A stretch of DNA of 64,000 nt from Annulohypoxylon bovei var. microspora (lineage: Eukaryota; Ascomycota; Sordariomycetes; Xylariales; Hypoxylaceae): positions 124,001 through 188,000 of the forward strand of contig MU405238.1 of the NCBI GenBank assembly GCA_022836615.1, written 5' to 3'. The position numbers were made by a program, and so were the translations under genes. The notes below the pieces were generated by a model. The model had not been told where the DNA came from. It saw only the letters and a program-made list of their open reading frames with translations, and made no database searches. Positions 1 through 10,779 of this stretch are shown piece after piece. The stretch's first letter is position 1; each line of letters opens with the position of its first letter.

Positions 1-1017
1 AAGGTGTGTGTATGCCTACCTGGACAGGTAGGTAGGGAGGTGAGTATTCGAGGCTTGGTTGGTTAGAACAATATAATTCCAAGTTATAAATTGAGCAGGG
101 TAGCATCGGTGTTAAGCAGTCCTCGATCAGTAGATTTGCTTGTCTACCTAGGTAGCTATTCTGTTCTCCCTCCCTACCTAAGTATATAGCCTCCTCTGTC
201 TTCTTACATATAGTGACTGCAGCACTTGTGTTACCTTGTCATGTTTCGGCCCATTGTATCATTCCGCTACGCGGCAGGTTGTTAGGGCCCGGGGCGTTCG
301 ACAAATCAACGTGCCCATCTGGTGCCTAACGTGACGCATCAAACGGAGGTATCGGTTGTTCGGGTGCCGTTGAAATTGCTAGATTATTATTTCCTGTCCA
401 GGTATCATCGTGAAAAGACATCCGTGAATGTCGCACCTTAGGAATGCCGTGCTGACTTTTCAGGGAGGAATTGAAGCTGACCAACCTCACCAACCTCATC
501 ATATGTAAGCACGGTATCCCCCAATGATCCTCCACCCGTTCATATTAATAGAGAGTAGGTAGGCAAGAGTACCTAGGTAAGTATCTAAGTGAATTCGGAC
601 TTAGCAAAGTCGCAAAGCGCCGACTTGTCATGCAGCTAAAAAAGCATGATTAGATCAGAGACAAGGCTGGTTGGTAAAAGCATCATGGATACAGGTAGGT
701 ACTTGAATAATACATCCCGGCTTGCAGAGCCGGCCGACTGGCTCGGGACCGAAAGCTCGTGAAACTCCATCTCTCCCTTTCGACAGTTTCCAATCCGTAA
801 TGCTGACCGCCTAAGCTCTGAGCAATATATTTTCATCCCTCGGATCTTAAGGCTCATAGTTCTTAACGTCTTTTAGGCATCTTATGTCACAGGTTCTTAG
901 TAACAGAGTATGCGTACGTAACCCTTTATTCAACTAAATGTTAGATCTGGGTCATATCACTAATGAGAAATATGATTTCTTAGCTACTTGGGTACTTAGA
1001 TGTCTTATCATCCCCCC
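1..1017. other. Gene-free left edge
   Basis: I see no convincing gene here. Open frames are short, have no recognisable domain and lack supporting splice sites. The stretch contains several AGGTAGGT/ACCTACCT runs (for example near 20-45 and 540-580). It probably holds the 3' flank of the glutathione S-transferase gene and the flank of a gene outside the window. Confidence 0.6.
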
Positions 1018-1777
1018 CTACAGTCGTCCGCGGGATTGGGTGGCTGCCGCCACGGCTTTATGCATAGGCGGAGGAGCAGCCCTGATCAACTGGTCAATTT
1101 GCAGATCTGGATCTCCTTTTTCCATCGCTCGCTTGTACCCGTCTCTTGTGGCGACACGCTTGAGATAGGATAAGATGTTGGGGTAAGCTCCGAGGTCGTA
1201 CGGTGCGAAGCAACGCATCGTCGTAAGGCAGGTAAAATTCATTATATCTGCCGCGGTGAACTGCTCGCCCGCGAGCCAGGGTATCTTGGATAGGCGCTGG
1301 TCCATAAATTCGGAGAGTTGTTTTCGTCTAGCACTATTGCGCTTCACCAACTCGTTTCCCTCGTCTAGTCTAGCCCGAGACAACGACATGCCAAGTAGCA
1401 GAGCAGGCTGCAGAGTGCCGTTCGCGAAGTCTCGTCTCACTGTTAGCCGCCGTCTTTTCTACCAGAGATCACTTTTCTCCCTTACGGAACCAGTATAGAT
1501 ACTCAGCATAGTCCTTGTCTCCCGGGTTGAGCGCCAGTTTCCCATTACCCCGAGTCCGCAAGATATATTCCACGCAAGCGCCTGATTCAGCTATTTTAAC
1601 GTCGCCGTCTTCGATGACAGGCGCCGACCCCAACGGATGCAACGCCTTGTACTCCGCCGGGGCCATGATCGGGGCTCGGTCGTACTTCTGCAGCTCATAA
1701 TCGATCCCGAGCTCTTCGCAGAGCCAGACGACTCTATCCGACTGCGACACCCCGAGATGGTGAACGGTGAGAGTCAT
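1018..1777 (-). CDS. Glutathione S-transferase
   Basis: Two exons, complement(join(1018..1439,1486..1777)), 237 aa. The 46-bp intron has a GTAAG donor and CTAACAG acceptor; splicing joins ...EYLYWF to LRRDFANG in frame. The N-terminal thioredoxin-like half shows the LGVSQSDRV segment that supplies the glutathione-activating Ser, the cis-Pro motif HPLGSAPVIED and the Glu-Ser pair of ESGACVEYI. The second exon is the all-helical C-terminal domain, with the N-capping segment FTAADIMNF. Enzymes of this type conjugate glutathione to electrophiles, or act as glutathione peroxidases or ligninolysis-related GSTs, in the cytosol. The length is normal for the family. The exact class (theta or Ure2-like) cannot be assigned by eye. 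It is followed by a long gene-free stretch and shows no cluster context. Confidence 0.9.
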
Positions 1778-3392
1778 CTTGGCGAAAGTCGCGGTGATTT
1801 CACCTTGGGTTCTTGGTACTAGCCGATAGATGAGGTGAGTAATGTACCTATACTACACGTTAATTCTAAAAAAGACTACCTGATATTTATATTATTGTCA
1901 GTGTTCAGGGGATAGTGAGGGGCCGGAAAGAACTCTACCCGTCATCTAGAATGGGGAACATTTATTAGTAGCCACTTGCCTACTGCTGCACGGCAAGTAT
2001 GTAACCGTATCCGAAATAGATCCGCCACTATTGTCCATCTAGGAAGCTATATTGGCTGATCGGGCAGTCTAGTTAGGATAATCAGTAAGGCCCATTCTTT
2101 AGTTGACTATCAAATGACCTACTCGTCATGATTTTGCTTAGCTTAAAACACTTGCCTTAATCTAGATATCATTTATATCACTAAAAGGTCAGTCGACATC
2201 TTAAGACTTATAGAATGACTTAGAATGCCTTAGTGCTCTTCTTCGTAAGTTATAATATGGTTCATCCTGAAATTTAAGCTGCCTACGTACCTTTAATCAA
2301 TGATCTTCAAGGTTGGTAGTTGTAACTAGGTAGAATCATAGCCAGCCCAACTGTTCAAGTATCTAATTCAATTATATGGCTACGTAGGTAGGTAGGTAGG
2401 CATTTATGATAACTTGGAAGGTTTTATATTGACTTTACATCAACGAGAAACTGCACTCGAATAGATTGATTGAAGTTTCGTCTTTCGCCATTAGTTCATG
2501 TTCAACTTTCAGAAAGTTACCTAGAACATCGAGCAACTCCTTAGGTACACCAATCGACGCATTATTGCAACCCAACAATCACTGCGATTGAGGTTATGTT
2601 AAGTCTATATCGTACATATAAGTATGAGTTACTAGACGTCTATTGAATAGTTGAAGAAAATTAAGTGTTGATTACATTTAGTTATAGGTAAGCAACTTAC
2701 CTACCTAGGTACCTACCTTAAGACACGACAGGTGACAGGTCGGGGTGGGAGTGGGGGTCAATAGGGGTTCATATTAATTTTGACAGCTACTCAAGTCGCA
2801 GTGAGATCTGATATTTGCCTGTCTAAGTATGTTAACTGGATGACAGGTATTTTATTATGCTTTGTTCTCATATGGGTCGTGTTAAGCGGTTCAATGTCGT
2901 TAGATTTCCTTACAGGTCTTGCTGCTGTTGAGTGGCGTAGCAGAACTACGCACACCAATGGCAGGATATCAATAACATATCATTGGTAATATGAGAAACA
3001 CACATATGTTTCATCAACAATGACATAAAACTTTGGCCTGAATTATCGCCAACTTCATATGAGGCTCTGGCCTGTCTTTGCTTCCCCGTCGCCCTCTCAA
3101 TGGTTGGCTACACGTGGCTGTGCTTGCATTTAACGCATTGGAGGTTGGAGCGACGCCGAGATTGGTTGCACCACATGGCGGACGAGACCCTCGCGTCCAT
3201 CTCTCATAGGCGCCCAGGCTGAATTCTCAATCCCCAAAATACCACATCACATCACCCCGCCTCACTTTGCGAGTAAAAGAAGAGGGAGCCTCCCCCATTT
3301 CCATCCTCGGAAAATCCACCTTCTTCGAACTATACCTACATGAGAGTTGTTGCTCCGGGCCTAGCTCAGCCCGACAGCCCCAAATGATCTAA
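1778..3392. other. Intergenic region
   Basis: AT-rich, gene-free 1.6-kb stretch between two genes that diverge from it, so it probably holds both promoters. A TAGG tetranucleotide run lies at 2385-2400, with ACCTAGGTACC-type palindromes near 2700-2720. The last 200 bp before the next gene are pyrimidine-rich, as is common upstream of fungal start codons. Confidence 0.55.
2385..2400. repeat. (TAGG)4 microsatellite
   Basis: Four perfect TAGG copies in intergenic DNA. It is one of many ACCT/AGGT runs scattered over the window's intergenic regions. Confidence 0.9.
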
Positions 3393-4590
3393 ATGCCTGG
3401 TATAACGGTAGCATCGGTAACGGCGACGTCAGTCCGCAGAGGACCGCGCGAGTCGCGGCAGCCTCGCGAGAACGGGATACCGCGGCCGCCTCAGCAGTTG
3501 GCAGGATGCATACTATGGCTACCTCGCAAAGAAGACTTACCTAACAACCGCGATGAATACGATTCAGATCTCGAAGAAGACCGATGCAACCATCCGGTTG
3601 TGGTACTCTCACCACAGCTAGAAGATGGAAAGGCTGTATACCTTATGGTACGTCTTCCGGGCACCCGTATAGGTGGACCGAATACCTTTCGTCGTAGCCT
3701 AACTCGTTCTAATGAAAATAAACTAGATGACATCACTCAAGGGAAAGGATTTTGAGACGCGCTTCCTTAACAAACCGAATGTCAGGCGTGAACACCTCCC
3801 TATCCGGCCTTGCAACCCGCACCCGGACAATGGGATATTACTCAGCCTTGACGATGTTTCGCTTGAGCTGCGGAAGAAGTCGTATGTGAAGACGAAGACG
3901 CATCACCGCATCTTACTGAGCTCGCTACGACCCTACGACCGCCATGGACCCGAATATGCTCTGTCGCGAAAGTCCTACCATCAACTAATCCAGCACGCTA
4001 AGTTCTCTCCTCCGATTCCTCATCCGTCCTCGAACACCGTATCTTCTCCCAGGCATGTCCAGCAGCCGAACCCGACCATGCCCATAACTCGAGAACGCCG
4101 GGGCAGTTACGGCGAGTATGTGTCAGCCCTCAGAGGGCTAGATAGTCCCGCCAGTCCCCCTCGTGCCCAGCACAGCCCGATCACGAGCCCAACCCCGGTT
4201 CGGTATACTCGTACTACCGCCCCAAGCGAACGGGATTCCTTATTGCCGTCTCACGGATATCCTCGCCAGTCATATACCAGCTATCCAGGCAGTTACCCCG
4301 CCAGCTCTCCAGGTGCTCATCCGGCATATGGGTACAGGCCGTCGGCCCAAGCTGGGTATCGTGTTCCAGGCACCCCAGAACCATCCAACCGGGCGACTTT
4401 CTGGAAGAGGCTAATAAGACTATTGTTTTTCATAGTAGCGTTTGGCGGAGCGTATTTAGCATACCGATGCGTGGGTTGGCTGGTCGGTGTCGCCAAGGAA
4501 ACTGGCTCCGTGATGAAGGTCATGGTTGATAATGTTGGTAATAGAATTGGCGGGCTCTGGTTGACCTTGAGCAGATTTTCCAAGCCATAG
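3393..4590 (+). CDS. Pro-rich single-span membrane protein, unknown function
   Basis: Two exons, join(3393..3647,3727..4590), 372 aa. The 79-bp intron (GTACGT donor, AACTAG acceptor) is phase 0. It links the block HPVVVLSP...DGKAVYLM to MTSLKGKDFETRF...NVRREHLPIRP. The N-terminal part contains the compact conserved segment GCILWLPRKEDLP and the NGILLSLDDVSLE motif, and I recall this arrangement from many ascomycete hypothetical proteins. Residues about 175-300 are a Pro/Ser/Tyr-rich disordered stretch. A hydrophobic helix (LIRLLFFIVAFGGAYLAY) near residue 310 predicts one C-terminal transmembrane segment, so a tail-anchor-like topology is possible. No enzymatic motif is visible and the function is unknown. 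The second exon also begins with ATG, but the first exon fits too well to be ignored. Confidence 0.78.
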
Positions 4591-4793
4591 GATTGAATTT
4601 GCGGGAAGTACTCTGCCTCGGGTTTTAAACAGCTTGGGGATCTCTGTTTGACGAATTTTACGACTGTATGAATCAGAATGGAATGGGCGGCACGATGGAA
4701 ACTGTACGATCGGTACCTATGGACTGGCGCATATACCGGGAGATCTGGGAAATTACTGAAGTAGAATGATGCGCCTGACTAATGAAAAGCTGT

Positions 4794-5438
4794 TTACTGA
4801 AACGCCGCAGGTGCCTCCAAGTCGGGAGCTGTGCACTCATTAATATACTGAAAAGCACTTTTGGTCTCCTGGCAACTTGGTTTAAGTGTCGTGGTGGAAA
4901 TATGCCTCACAACGGACCTGTAAGCATTGCATTTAGCAACCTCTGCCCAGTAACATCTCTCGTCGACGATTTAGAGTCACCGTTCTTTGGAGGGGAAGGA
5001 AACATACTGATCACCACAGTTCCAACTTTGGTTCACACTCAAATTCCACTGATCCCAAATGATGTGCACACTCGTACTAAGGGGGAACTCGTTCCCGTTT
5101 ACTTCCAAGCTCCGGTCAACACACTTATACCAGTAATTGCTATCATCCCCCCACTGACCCCCAACCTCGACGTTCTGAGGGCTACACCCGGTCGAGACGC
5201 CGTTGGCGTTATTGACCACCTCAAAAACAAGCTGCGTCGAATTGGGAACGGTTGCCATACTTGGATATTGTTCTATCTTCACGTATGATATTTGCGTCAG
5301 CGAGAATGTCGTCGGCGTGGATAGGTCGTCGCAGGACGAGACTTGTCCCGCCCTCTTAGAAGGTGATAAAGCTTGACTCAATCCTGCCTGGACGACCGAG
5401 AGTGGCAAGAGAAGATGGCATTTGCGGAAAGGCTTCAT
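4794..5438 (-). CDS. Small secreted six-cysteine protein (AA1-like?)
   Basis: Two exons, complement(join(4794..4917,4981..5438)), 193 aa. The 63-bp intron has a less usual GTGACT donor and a CTTACAG acceptor. Splicing replaces a stop and adds a 41-residue tail with two more cysteines (PSC, NEC), ending TAPDLEAPAAFQ. The N-terminus is a Sec signal peptide (basic start, hydrophobic core, AxA-like cut near residue 24). The mature protein has six Cys (SSCDD, TGCSP, WYKC, WNC, PSC, NEC), enough for three disulfides. The block FSLTQISYVKIEQYPSMATVPNSTQ resembles a family of secreted fungal proteins, possibly Alt a 1/AA1-like, that includes effector candidates. Function is unknown; extracellular location is predicted. 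Confidence 0.72.
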
Positions 5439-6265
5439 TTTCGATTTGTGTCTTGAAGAGAATACGAGTTGCGAATATTAGAGATCTCAGCCTGATCGAA
5501 AGAAAGGGCCATTCGATGGTTTTATCCCACCATCATATCCCAAAATGGGATAAAATTGTAAAATATCATGATCTTACGATTAGCCGTCCTTCCTGTTATG
5601 GTACCGAGACTCTGGTACCATAGTGATCACTATCAGGTAGCGGAATCGGATATCCCGGTTGATATGGCACTGTCATGACTTTATCCAGAACGGCTACGTG
5701 CGTTGGGAGTAATATTGTATGTATTAGGTAGGGTTCCATACACGGCGCAGGCCATCCCCATTCATTGGTCGACCTGATAATACGGCTTCCTAATACAGAA
5801 AAATGATTAGACGCGCGTACTCATATTTAGTAAGGATAGATATGGCATGAATTACCTACCTACCCACCTACCCACCTATTAAGAGACACCACCTGGACTC
5901 TGTGCTTGAGTTCGAGTTTAGACATTATATGGCTTTAATGACTGATTACTGACCAGCTCTATTCATCAAAAAAGCCTACATTGCCTAGCACTGCAAAACA
6001 CACTTGAACACTAGTATTTGTCCACTCACCCTAGGTGCTTACCCGCGGACCTGACGTCTCATGCGAGGGATGATGACATACACCAACACTAGGTAGGTAG
6101 GTATGCGTATCACAATAAGAGCGTAACCCCCTTCTCCCTCCCTTTCCTTCCCTTCATTGTTGCAGACCGACCGGAATTCATTGTTAAGCCTCGGACTTAT
6201 TTGCTTTCTCACAGGCTTGAGTGAACTCTCTCAACAGAGACTAATCTGCAGTGTTAGTTAACTCA
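5439..6265. other. Intergenic region
   Basis: Gene-free region upstream of the secreted protein and downstream of the RecQ gene. It carries a short ACCTACCTACCCACCTACCC run near 5853-5878 and an AGGTAGGTAGG run near 6091. Nothing else is recognised. Confidence 0.5.
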
Positions 6266-8460
6266 TCACTCAAAAATAGTTGGGGGATTATATACCTTGA
6301 AGTCGTGTTCTTCCAATGATCCGAATATACTCTTCAGGTGGAGCTTTAACTGAAGAACTCTGGGACTTTTGATACCAAAAGCGACGCGCGTTAAAAATCT
6401 TGGATCGTCTCGCACGTCGCAATCGGCAAGAACTTGTAGGATGGTTTTCATGTCGACAGGTAGACTCGGCTTAGGCGGCATTACGATGCGTTTTCTCGTG
6501 AGGCAGTGAGTGCAGTGACCGCACTTAGTCTTCTCATCCGGCAGTCCCATGCCGAAATGCTCGGCTAGAGCTGCAGCGAAACAGCTATCGCCGGTGATCA
6601 GGTCGATCACCTGCTGTGTACGCCGTAATGCATCCTCCTCACGGGATTCCATGTCGGCGAAGAGCTTGTCCGTGATCTCGTCAATTTCCTTCGGCGTGCT
6701 AGGAAGTTTCTTGAGGACCTTATAACGATTCTCGACACCGCCTACTTTCAACAAGATTCTTCCTTTGTCGTGATATTCGTTGAGCTTCCGTATCAAGTCT
6801 GCTCGCAGGAGCCCGCTGCGCGATACGACGAGATTTACGTCGATGCTATACCACTTTTTGGCCTTCGTGGCGTACTTAAAGATGGCTTTGCCCTCCTGGG
6901 ATTTGTCGTTTTTGGCTGCGTGGTAATAATTGGGCATCGCTTCGAACTGGTACGAACCATACTCCGGGGTAATAGCCCTGAGCAAGCCGAAGCGCAGTTC
7001 CAACGTTGCAAGCAAGATGGCGAGGGGGCTTGCGCGCATGTCATACTCTCGGCCCAGAGCTGTCTGGTTTAGTTTGATGACCTCGCCCTCTGGCGCCTCC
7101 TTGATTTCCATGTGGAATAGATCGTGCAATAACCGACGTAGTGATTGTCGTGACGGCAAGTCGCCACGGGCAAAGTTCTCGCGGATGTAGAAGTCATCCG
7201 GGCAGATGTAAAACATGCAATGACTGGGTTTGCCATCTCGTCCCGCGCGGCCAATCTGCTGTGAATATTCTTCTATCGTGCTAGACAGGTCGAAATGGAG
7301 GATATTTCGTATGTCTGGTTTATCGATACCCATGCCGAATGCAATTGTAGCCACGACGATAGTTACTTTGTTAGCCATGAAATTGTCTTGAATAAGGGTC
7401 TTGACATCTGTCTTGAGGCCGGCATGAAACGCCACTACATCAAACCCTTGTTTTGATAGATCGTTTGCAAGCATCTCGGCCTGTCTCTGAAGAGTCACGT
7501 AGATAAGTGTAGGTCCGGGATGTTGTCTTAAAAACCGGAACATCAACGGATACTTATCTTGCTTCGTTTGTACCGACTCGGCTAGTAATTGTAAGTTGGG
7601 CCTATAAGGAGAGCTGCGAAATATGTCGGACTGCTTGATATTGAAAGCCCTCGCGACATCATCGGCGACACGAGGAGTGGCAGTGGCGGTAAGACAGATG
7701 ACTCTCTCAGCCTTGATCTCGTCGACGAAGCGGGCGACTTTAAGATAATCGGGGCGAAAGGAGTGGCCCCACTCAGAGATGCAGTGAGCTTCGTCGACGG
7801 CCACTAGCCGAATGCCTCCGGGAACATGTTTCATGCTTTCGACGAAGCCCTCGTTGTTCAGTCTCTCGGGTGCGCAGTAGAGCAGTCTCAGTCGGCCTTC
7901 TCTTATGTCGGCCTTGATTTGCTGATTTTGCTCATAGGTTTTGGTAGAGTCCAAGCAAGCGGCGGTAATGCCTCTACGTAATAGAGCATCCACTTGGTCT
8001 TTCATGAGAGCGATCAGAGGCGACACGACAATAGTTATGCCTGGTCCTATGTTATCTCTGTCGTTTCTCACAGCATCAATCTTCTCAAAGGTAACTGCGG
8101 GGATCTTGAAAGCAGGCGAAGGTTAGTAAATGAAAATGGAATAGAGGCGAAAGACTCAACTTGGTAGCAAAGGGACTTTCCGGCTCCAGTGGGGAAGATG
8201 ACAAGCACGTTCTCGCCTCGCAAGATGGTCTTGATGGCGGAGAACTGTTCATGACGAAAATCGTCATAACCGAATTTCTCCTTCAAGATCTTTTTGGAAA
8301 TATCTCCGAGAAATTCATCATCGACCTTGGAACGCTTAGCGAGCTTGACCTCGCGACCTGGTTGCTCGTCGTTTGGAGAACGCGAGCGCTTCGTTCCAAA
8401 GACGAGCGTGTCTGCATCGATACTCTCCAATAGTTCATCCCCTGAATCGTAATCAGACAT
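6266..8460 (-). CDS. RecQ-family ATP-dependent DNA helicase
   Basis: Two exons, complement(join(6266..8104,8161..8460)), 712 aa. The 56-bp intron is phase 0 and falls just after the Walker A motif (SLCYQ joined to IPAVTFE). Motifs seen: motif 0 (YDDFRHEQFSAI, ~65-76), Walker A PTGAGKS (90-96), Walker B DEAH (204-207) followed by the RecQ aromatic-loop type segment CISEWGHSFRPDY, motif III TATATPRV, motif V/VI ATIAFGMGIDKPDIR and QQIGRAGRDGKPS, and the zinc-binding Cys cluster CGHCTHC of the RQC region. It is a 3'-5' unwinding enzyme of recombination, replication-fork and repair pathways in the nucleus. At 712 aa it is far shorter than Sgs1/BLM/QDE-3-type RecQ proteins and is more like a RECQ1-sized paralogue. 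It diverges from a PNKP-like gene. Confidence 0.94.
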
Positions 8461-9033
8461 GATTTAGTTCAATCACTCGTAGTTACCTAGGTACTACTAC
8501 CTAGGTAAGTGGTTTAATTGTGAGATGAATATGAACATATGAAGTTCCAAAGTTGTCAAGTGGGAAATGCGAAAGTTCAAAATTGTTTGTTGCTAGCTAG
8601 GTCTAGGTACAGGTAGGTACTAGGTACTAAAAGCTGTGATCTAACGCGGTGGTCCATGCTTTCAACCCCCTGACCAACTCCCCTAAATGAAAATGATAAT
8701 TATTAGTGGCTTTAAGGTTCTAAATTATGTCTTCTCTTCTAAACACCTACTTTCAAAGCAATCGGGCAAGGCGCATCACGATGCACACCTACCTACCTAC
8801 CTACCTACCTACACATCGATGTACACCTAGGTATGGATAGATACCATGCTGAGATTCTCGTGTCGGGGTGCTGATTCCCGATCCCTCCGTTCGCCACACG
8901 TGACCCTTCAATTAGGTAGAGGCTTCAGTCAGCTCAAGGCTTCAGCTCAATCTCAACATTAACTCTTCTTACCTAGTAGTAATAGACTACTTATAACTTA
9001 CCTAGTATATAGCTTAACATTCAACTCGGTAAA
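8461..9033. promoter_or_regulatory. Divergent promoter region, RecQ / PNKP-like
   Basis: 573 bp between the start codons of the two divergent DNA-repair genes. It contains repeated CCTAGGTA palindromes close to both starts (near 8486-8506, 8600-8630 and 8826), a 26-bp ACCT run (8787-8812) and a CACGTG core near 8897. No TATA box is clear. Use as a bidirectional promoter is inferred only from gene orientation. Confidence 0.5.
8787..8812. repeat. (ACCT)6 microsatellite
   Basis: Six perfect ACCT units plus two bases. It lies in the intergenic region between the RecQ and PNKP-like genes. Confidence 0.95.
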
Positions 9034-10618
9034 ATGAGTAGTAGCATTGAATGGGATTTGGTTCGGTCGCCCGGAATAGTCTTAGTTGGGAGGCAGTTCA
9101 TCGCTAATGAGCTTATACAACACGTTCAGAAAGCCGTTTTAGTTGATCTAGTAACCTCTTCCTCCACTCTTCCCTCACATTTTGCTCTAACTAATGGTCG
9201 TAGAACATGACACTTATTGTTTCTAAATCTGGGACTCTTCATGGCACTGATGAACACGACTGGAAGTGGTGGCATGAACAGGTTCCAATCAAACTCGGAA
9301 AACTTCATCGAGAAGGACATCAAATAGTCATCGTGTCAAACCAGGGTCGTCTAACTAAGAACGGAAAAGAAGCACCTGAAGCACAGTTATTTAAACGCAA
9401 GATGGAATTGGTTATGAAAGAGCTTGGGATTCCTACTATCGTTATGGTCGCCTGCGCTAACGACATTTGTAGAAAGCCTCGCGTCGGTATGTGGTCTTTG
9501 CTCGGAGGGTTATTGAGGAGCACAAACATAGTCGCGTCGCAATCCTTCGTCGTGGGGGATGCTGCCGGTCGAGAAAAGGATTACTCCGACATCGATAGAC
9601 ATTTCGCTATGAATCTAGGCATTGGTTTTTATACTCCAGAGACGCTGTTCATAGACGAACCCCCCGAGGAGCTAGGGCATAAGTTTGATCCTTCCTGGAA
9701 CCTGTCAGGCTCGAGAAGAAATGAGCGTACGTATTATATACCTCCAGGGCTAGATACTATATGTAAATTTGACCCTAATGGGACCTGAGAACTGACTTCG
9801 AAGTAAGTAGACCCTATTATAGACATTCGTGATCCGTGGCCCCCCAGCCGCATCATCATGCTTGTTGGCCTTCCCGGTGCTGGCAAAACAACCTATTATC
9901 ATCATTCTTTAATGGATAGTGGCTATCATCGCGTAGCACCGGCAGCGTGGAGCGACCAAGGTACCTGCATTGACGATGTGCACAAGTTGTTGGCTGAAGG
10001 CAAGTCCGTAAGTACCACCATCATTTCCGGTGCACAAGACATTCTAAAGAAAGCTTGCAGGTTGTTATTGGTATGCGTTCCTACTCCAAAAGTTCGAATG
10101 AAAAAAGAAACCATTTAAAATATTAATTATTAGTTTTTCGCAACTTTAGATGACATAAACATCGATGCCAAATCGAGAAAAGAATGGTTGGCAGTAGCCC
10201 AAGAACATGATTTGCGAATTATAGCAATGCGCTTTACAGCTAGTACCGAATTGTGCCTACACAACGATTCGTTCCGAGCTCTTGCCGGTACGCAGGTGAG
10301 TCGATCTGCGGCGATTCCACCATTAAGATATAAATTAAGTCGGTCTATTCACGAAGCCAAACATCCAGTACAACCCGGAGCAGCGACCAATCTACCCCAG
10401 ACTTCCATTTCTCGGCCTTGTATCAACTTATGAAAGACCGACTACTAGCGAAGGGTTTCAGCAAATAATAGATGTTGAGTTCGAGGTCAGTTTGAACTTG
10501 ACACAGCATGCTCTGTGAATAATCATGCTTTGTTTGTGTCGTTTCATTCCTAATGCTATAATTTTAGTGGCATGGCACAGATGAAGACTTGACTATCTGG
10601 AGAAGATATTGGCACTGA
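9034..10618 (+). CDS. Polynucleotide kinase 3'-phosphatase-like protein with altered HAD motif
   Basis: Seven exons by my model: 9034..9150, 9204..9726, 9823..10007, 10061..10070, 10150..10295, 10369..10485, 10568..10618; 382 aa. The N-terminal HAD phosphatase half has the nucleophile Asp in VDLNMTLI (D38), motif II SNQ (84-86), Lys130 in CRKP, and GDAAGR...DYSDID (157-170). The second Asp of the DxD motif is Asn40 here. The C-terminal kinase half has Walker A GLPGAGKTT (K235), ...GKSVVIDDINID, RFTASTELCLHND and the C-terminal WRRYWH. Exon 4 is only 10 nt but restores the VVID-D segment and frame. The 9727-9822 intron (GTACGT donor, CTGAC branch, TATAG acceptor) removes an in-frame TGA at 9786. 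Intact relatives repair DNA ends with 3'-phosphate and 5'-OH. Kinase activity looks possible; phosphatase activity is doubtful. Confidence 0.85.
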
Positions 10619-10779
10619 GAACGCTCGGCTTACTAGGTAGGTAATTTAAGAATAGGAACTATACAGAACCTAAGGCAGCGTATCCACTGAAAGAACTGTT
10701 GATACTGTTCAATCCATCCTCTGAGACTCTGACTTGGGGGAAACAAGGACGATATATATAATTTACCGAGAAGGGGTTG

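Noticed and set aside
9727..9822. Premature TGA at 9786 making the PNKP-like gene a pseudogene
   Set aside because: An intron with a good donor, CTGAC branch site and acceptor removes the TGA and joins the frames exactly, and all downstream splice sites are intact.
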